Shown piece by piece: positions 63,404-64,000 of a DNA stretch of 64,000 nucleotides. Under the pieces are notes generated by a model. It worked only from the letters and a program-made list of their open reading frames with translations. It ran no database searches and was not told the DNA's origin. Source of the stretch: Acetivibrio clariflavus DSM 19732. GTDB taxonomy: Bacteria; Bacillota; Clostridia; Acetivibrionales; Acetivibrionaceae. The translations under genes were made by a program, and so were the position numbers. The DNA lies in contig NC_016627.1 of NCBI RefSeq assembly GCF_000237085.1, positions 3,968,118 to 4,032,117 of the forward strand, in the 5' to 3' direction. Positions within the stretch are counted from its first letter, which is position 1. The number at the start of each line of letters is the position of its first letter.

Positions 63404-64000
63404 CTACCTCATTGCCTGTTCCAAATCCTGTATTAAATCATCTGCATCTTCAATTCCCACAGATATTCTAAGCAGCTTTTCATTAACCCCCAACCTTTCT
63501 CTGATGTGAGGAGGTATAGCCTGGTGAGTCTGCGCTACAGGATAGGTTATCAAACTTTCAACTCCCCCAAGACTTTCAGCAAAAATGAAAACTTTTAACC
63601 TCTCAAGTAACGATTCTACCAGTTTTTCATCCTTAACATGAAAAGAAATCATAGCTCCAAATCCAGAGGCTTGTTTACACAGTACTTCATAGCCCGGATT
63701 TTCAGGCAGTCCAGCATAATAAACCTTTTCAACCTTGTCATGCGTTTTTAGCCAATTGGCAATTTTCTGTGCATTATATTGCTGTCTGTCAAGGCGTACA
63801 CCAAGAGTCTTTATTCCTCTTAATACAAGCCAACTGTCAAAAGGTGACAGCACAGCTCCTTCAGATTTCTGTATTAATCTTAGCTTTTCTGCTATTTCGT
63901 CATCGGACACTACAATAAGTCCTGCCAATGTGTCATTGTGTCCGGCAAGATATTTCGTTCCGCTGTGGAGTACAATGTCTATTCCAAGCTCAAGGGGTCT
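63404..64000 (-). CDS. PLP-dependent trans-sulfuration enzyme (cystathionine gamma-synthase/lyase family), partial
   Basis: Runs off the right edge, so the N-terminal half is missing; 198 residues are visible. GIDIVLHSGTKYLAGHND contains the PLP-binding Lys, and the C-terminal domain has SPFDSWLVLRGIKTLGVRLDRQ, YYAGLPENPGYE, FAESLGGVESLITYPVAQTHQAIP and LLRISVGIEDADDLIQDLEQAM. The family makes or breaks cystathionine or adds sulfide to O-acetylhomoserine. Position beside sulfate reduction fits sulfur entry into cysteine or methionine. The exact reaction cannot be decided from this part. Confidence 0.93.
   Translation of the reverse strand, partial: RPLELGIDIVLHSGTKYLAGHNDTLAGLIVVSDDEIAEKLRLIQKSEGAVLSPFDSWLVLRGIKTLGVRLDRQQYNAQKIANWLKTHDKVEKVYYAGLPENPGYEVLCKQASGFGAMISFHVKDEKLVESLLERLKVFIFAESLGGVESLITYPVAQTHQAIPPHIRERLGVNEKLLRISVGIEDADDLIQDLEQAMR

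Overview
The window reads as a low-GC, anaerobic Firmicute of the cellulosome-forming Clostridia (Acetivibrio/Clostridium thermocellum-like). This is inferred from a secreted protein with cohesin domains, a PTPTP linker and a type I dockerin, from AddAB recombination enzymes, from clostridial-type chemoreceptors and redox operons, and from a dense load of insertion sequences. The species is not fixed by what is visible. No rRNA, tRNA or CRISPR array was recognised.

Layout. 1-4.6 kb: an ATP-grasp gene of the glutathionylspermidine synthase family cut by the left edge, an overlapping gene of unknown function, a lipoprotein that appears to start with ATA, a membrane protein ending in a J-domain, and a decayed second copy of the 3' end of the unknown gene. 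4.6-6.8 kb: a compact three-gene module on the minus strand (XRE repressor, ImmA/IrrE-type metallopeptidase, PIN-like nuclease) behind a promoter that contains a palindromic operator. This is the best candidate here for an undescribed defence or toxin system. 7.0-14.3 kb: addB-addA. 14.6-19.7 kb: a peptide-export locus (C39-peptidase ABC transporter, HlyD-type adaptor, bacterial-PH-domain membrane protein, divergent signal peptidase II-like protein) with no recognisable precursor gene. 19.8-22.1 kb: an IS4-type element with clear inverted repeats, directly followed by an IS200-type element with many short hairpins.

22.1-33.4 kb: metabolic genes: an acyl-CoA synthetase, an MsrA-MsrB fusion, a small unknown protein, an SDR oxidoreductase, a glycogen branching enzyme of the eukaryotic-like type, a three-cohesin scaffoldin-like protein and a long-chain acyl-CoA synthetase. 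33.5-42.7 kb: a sensory region with two chemoreceptors, a FIST-domain sensor protein, two small proteins and an IS110-family element whose long 5' noncoding end may encode a guide (bridge) RNA. 42.8-45.8 kb: a three-gene glycerol-3-phosphate oxidation operon. 46.1-52.5 kb: a six-gene glycan-synthesis operon. 52.65-54.54 kb: an IS1182-type element with hairpin ends; a lone copy of one of those ends lies at 22.07 kb, where it can act as a terminator. 54.6-57.7 kb: ferritin, a kinase-like protein, a gene remnant and a hemerythrin-like protein.

57.9-64.0 kb: an assimilatory sulfate-reduction cluster (cysN, cysD, an APS-type cysH, a sulfite reductase) next to a trans-sulfuration enzyme cut by the right edge. 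CysN carries a C-terminal extension that looks like an APS kinase without its P-loop. CysH has the cysteines of an APS reductase. Together these suggest a pathway that skips PAPS. The 0.4 kb ahead of the sulfite reductase gene holds repeated motifs that may be regulatory.
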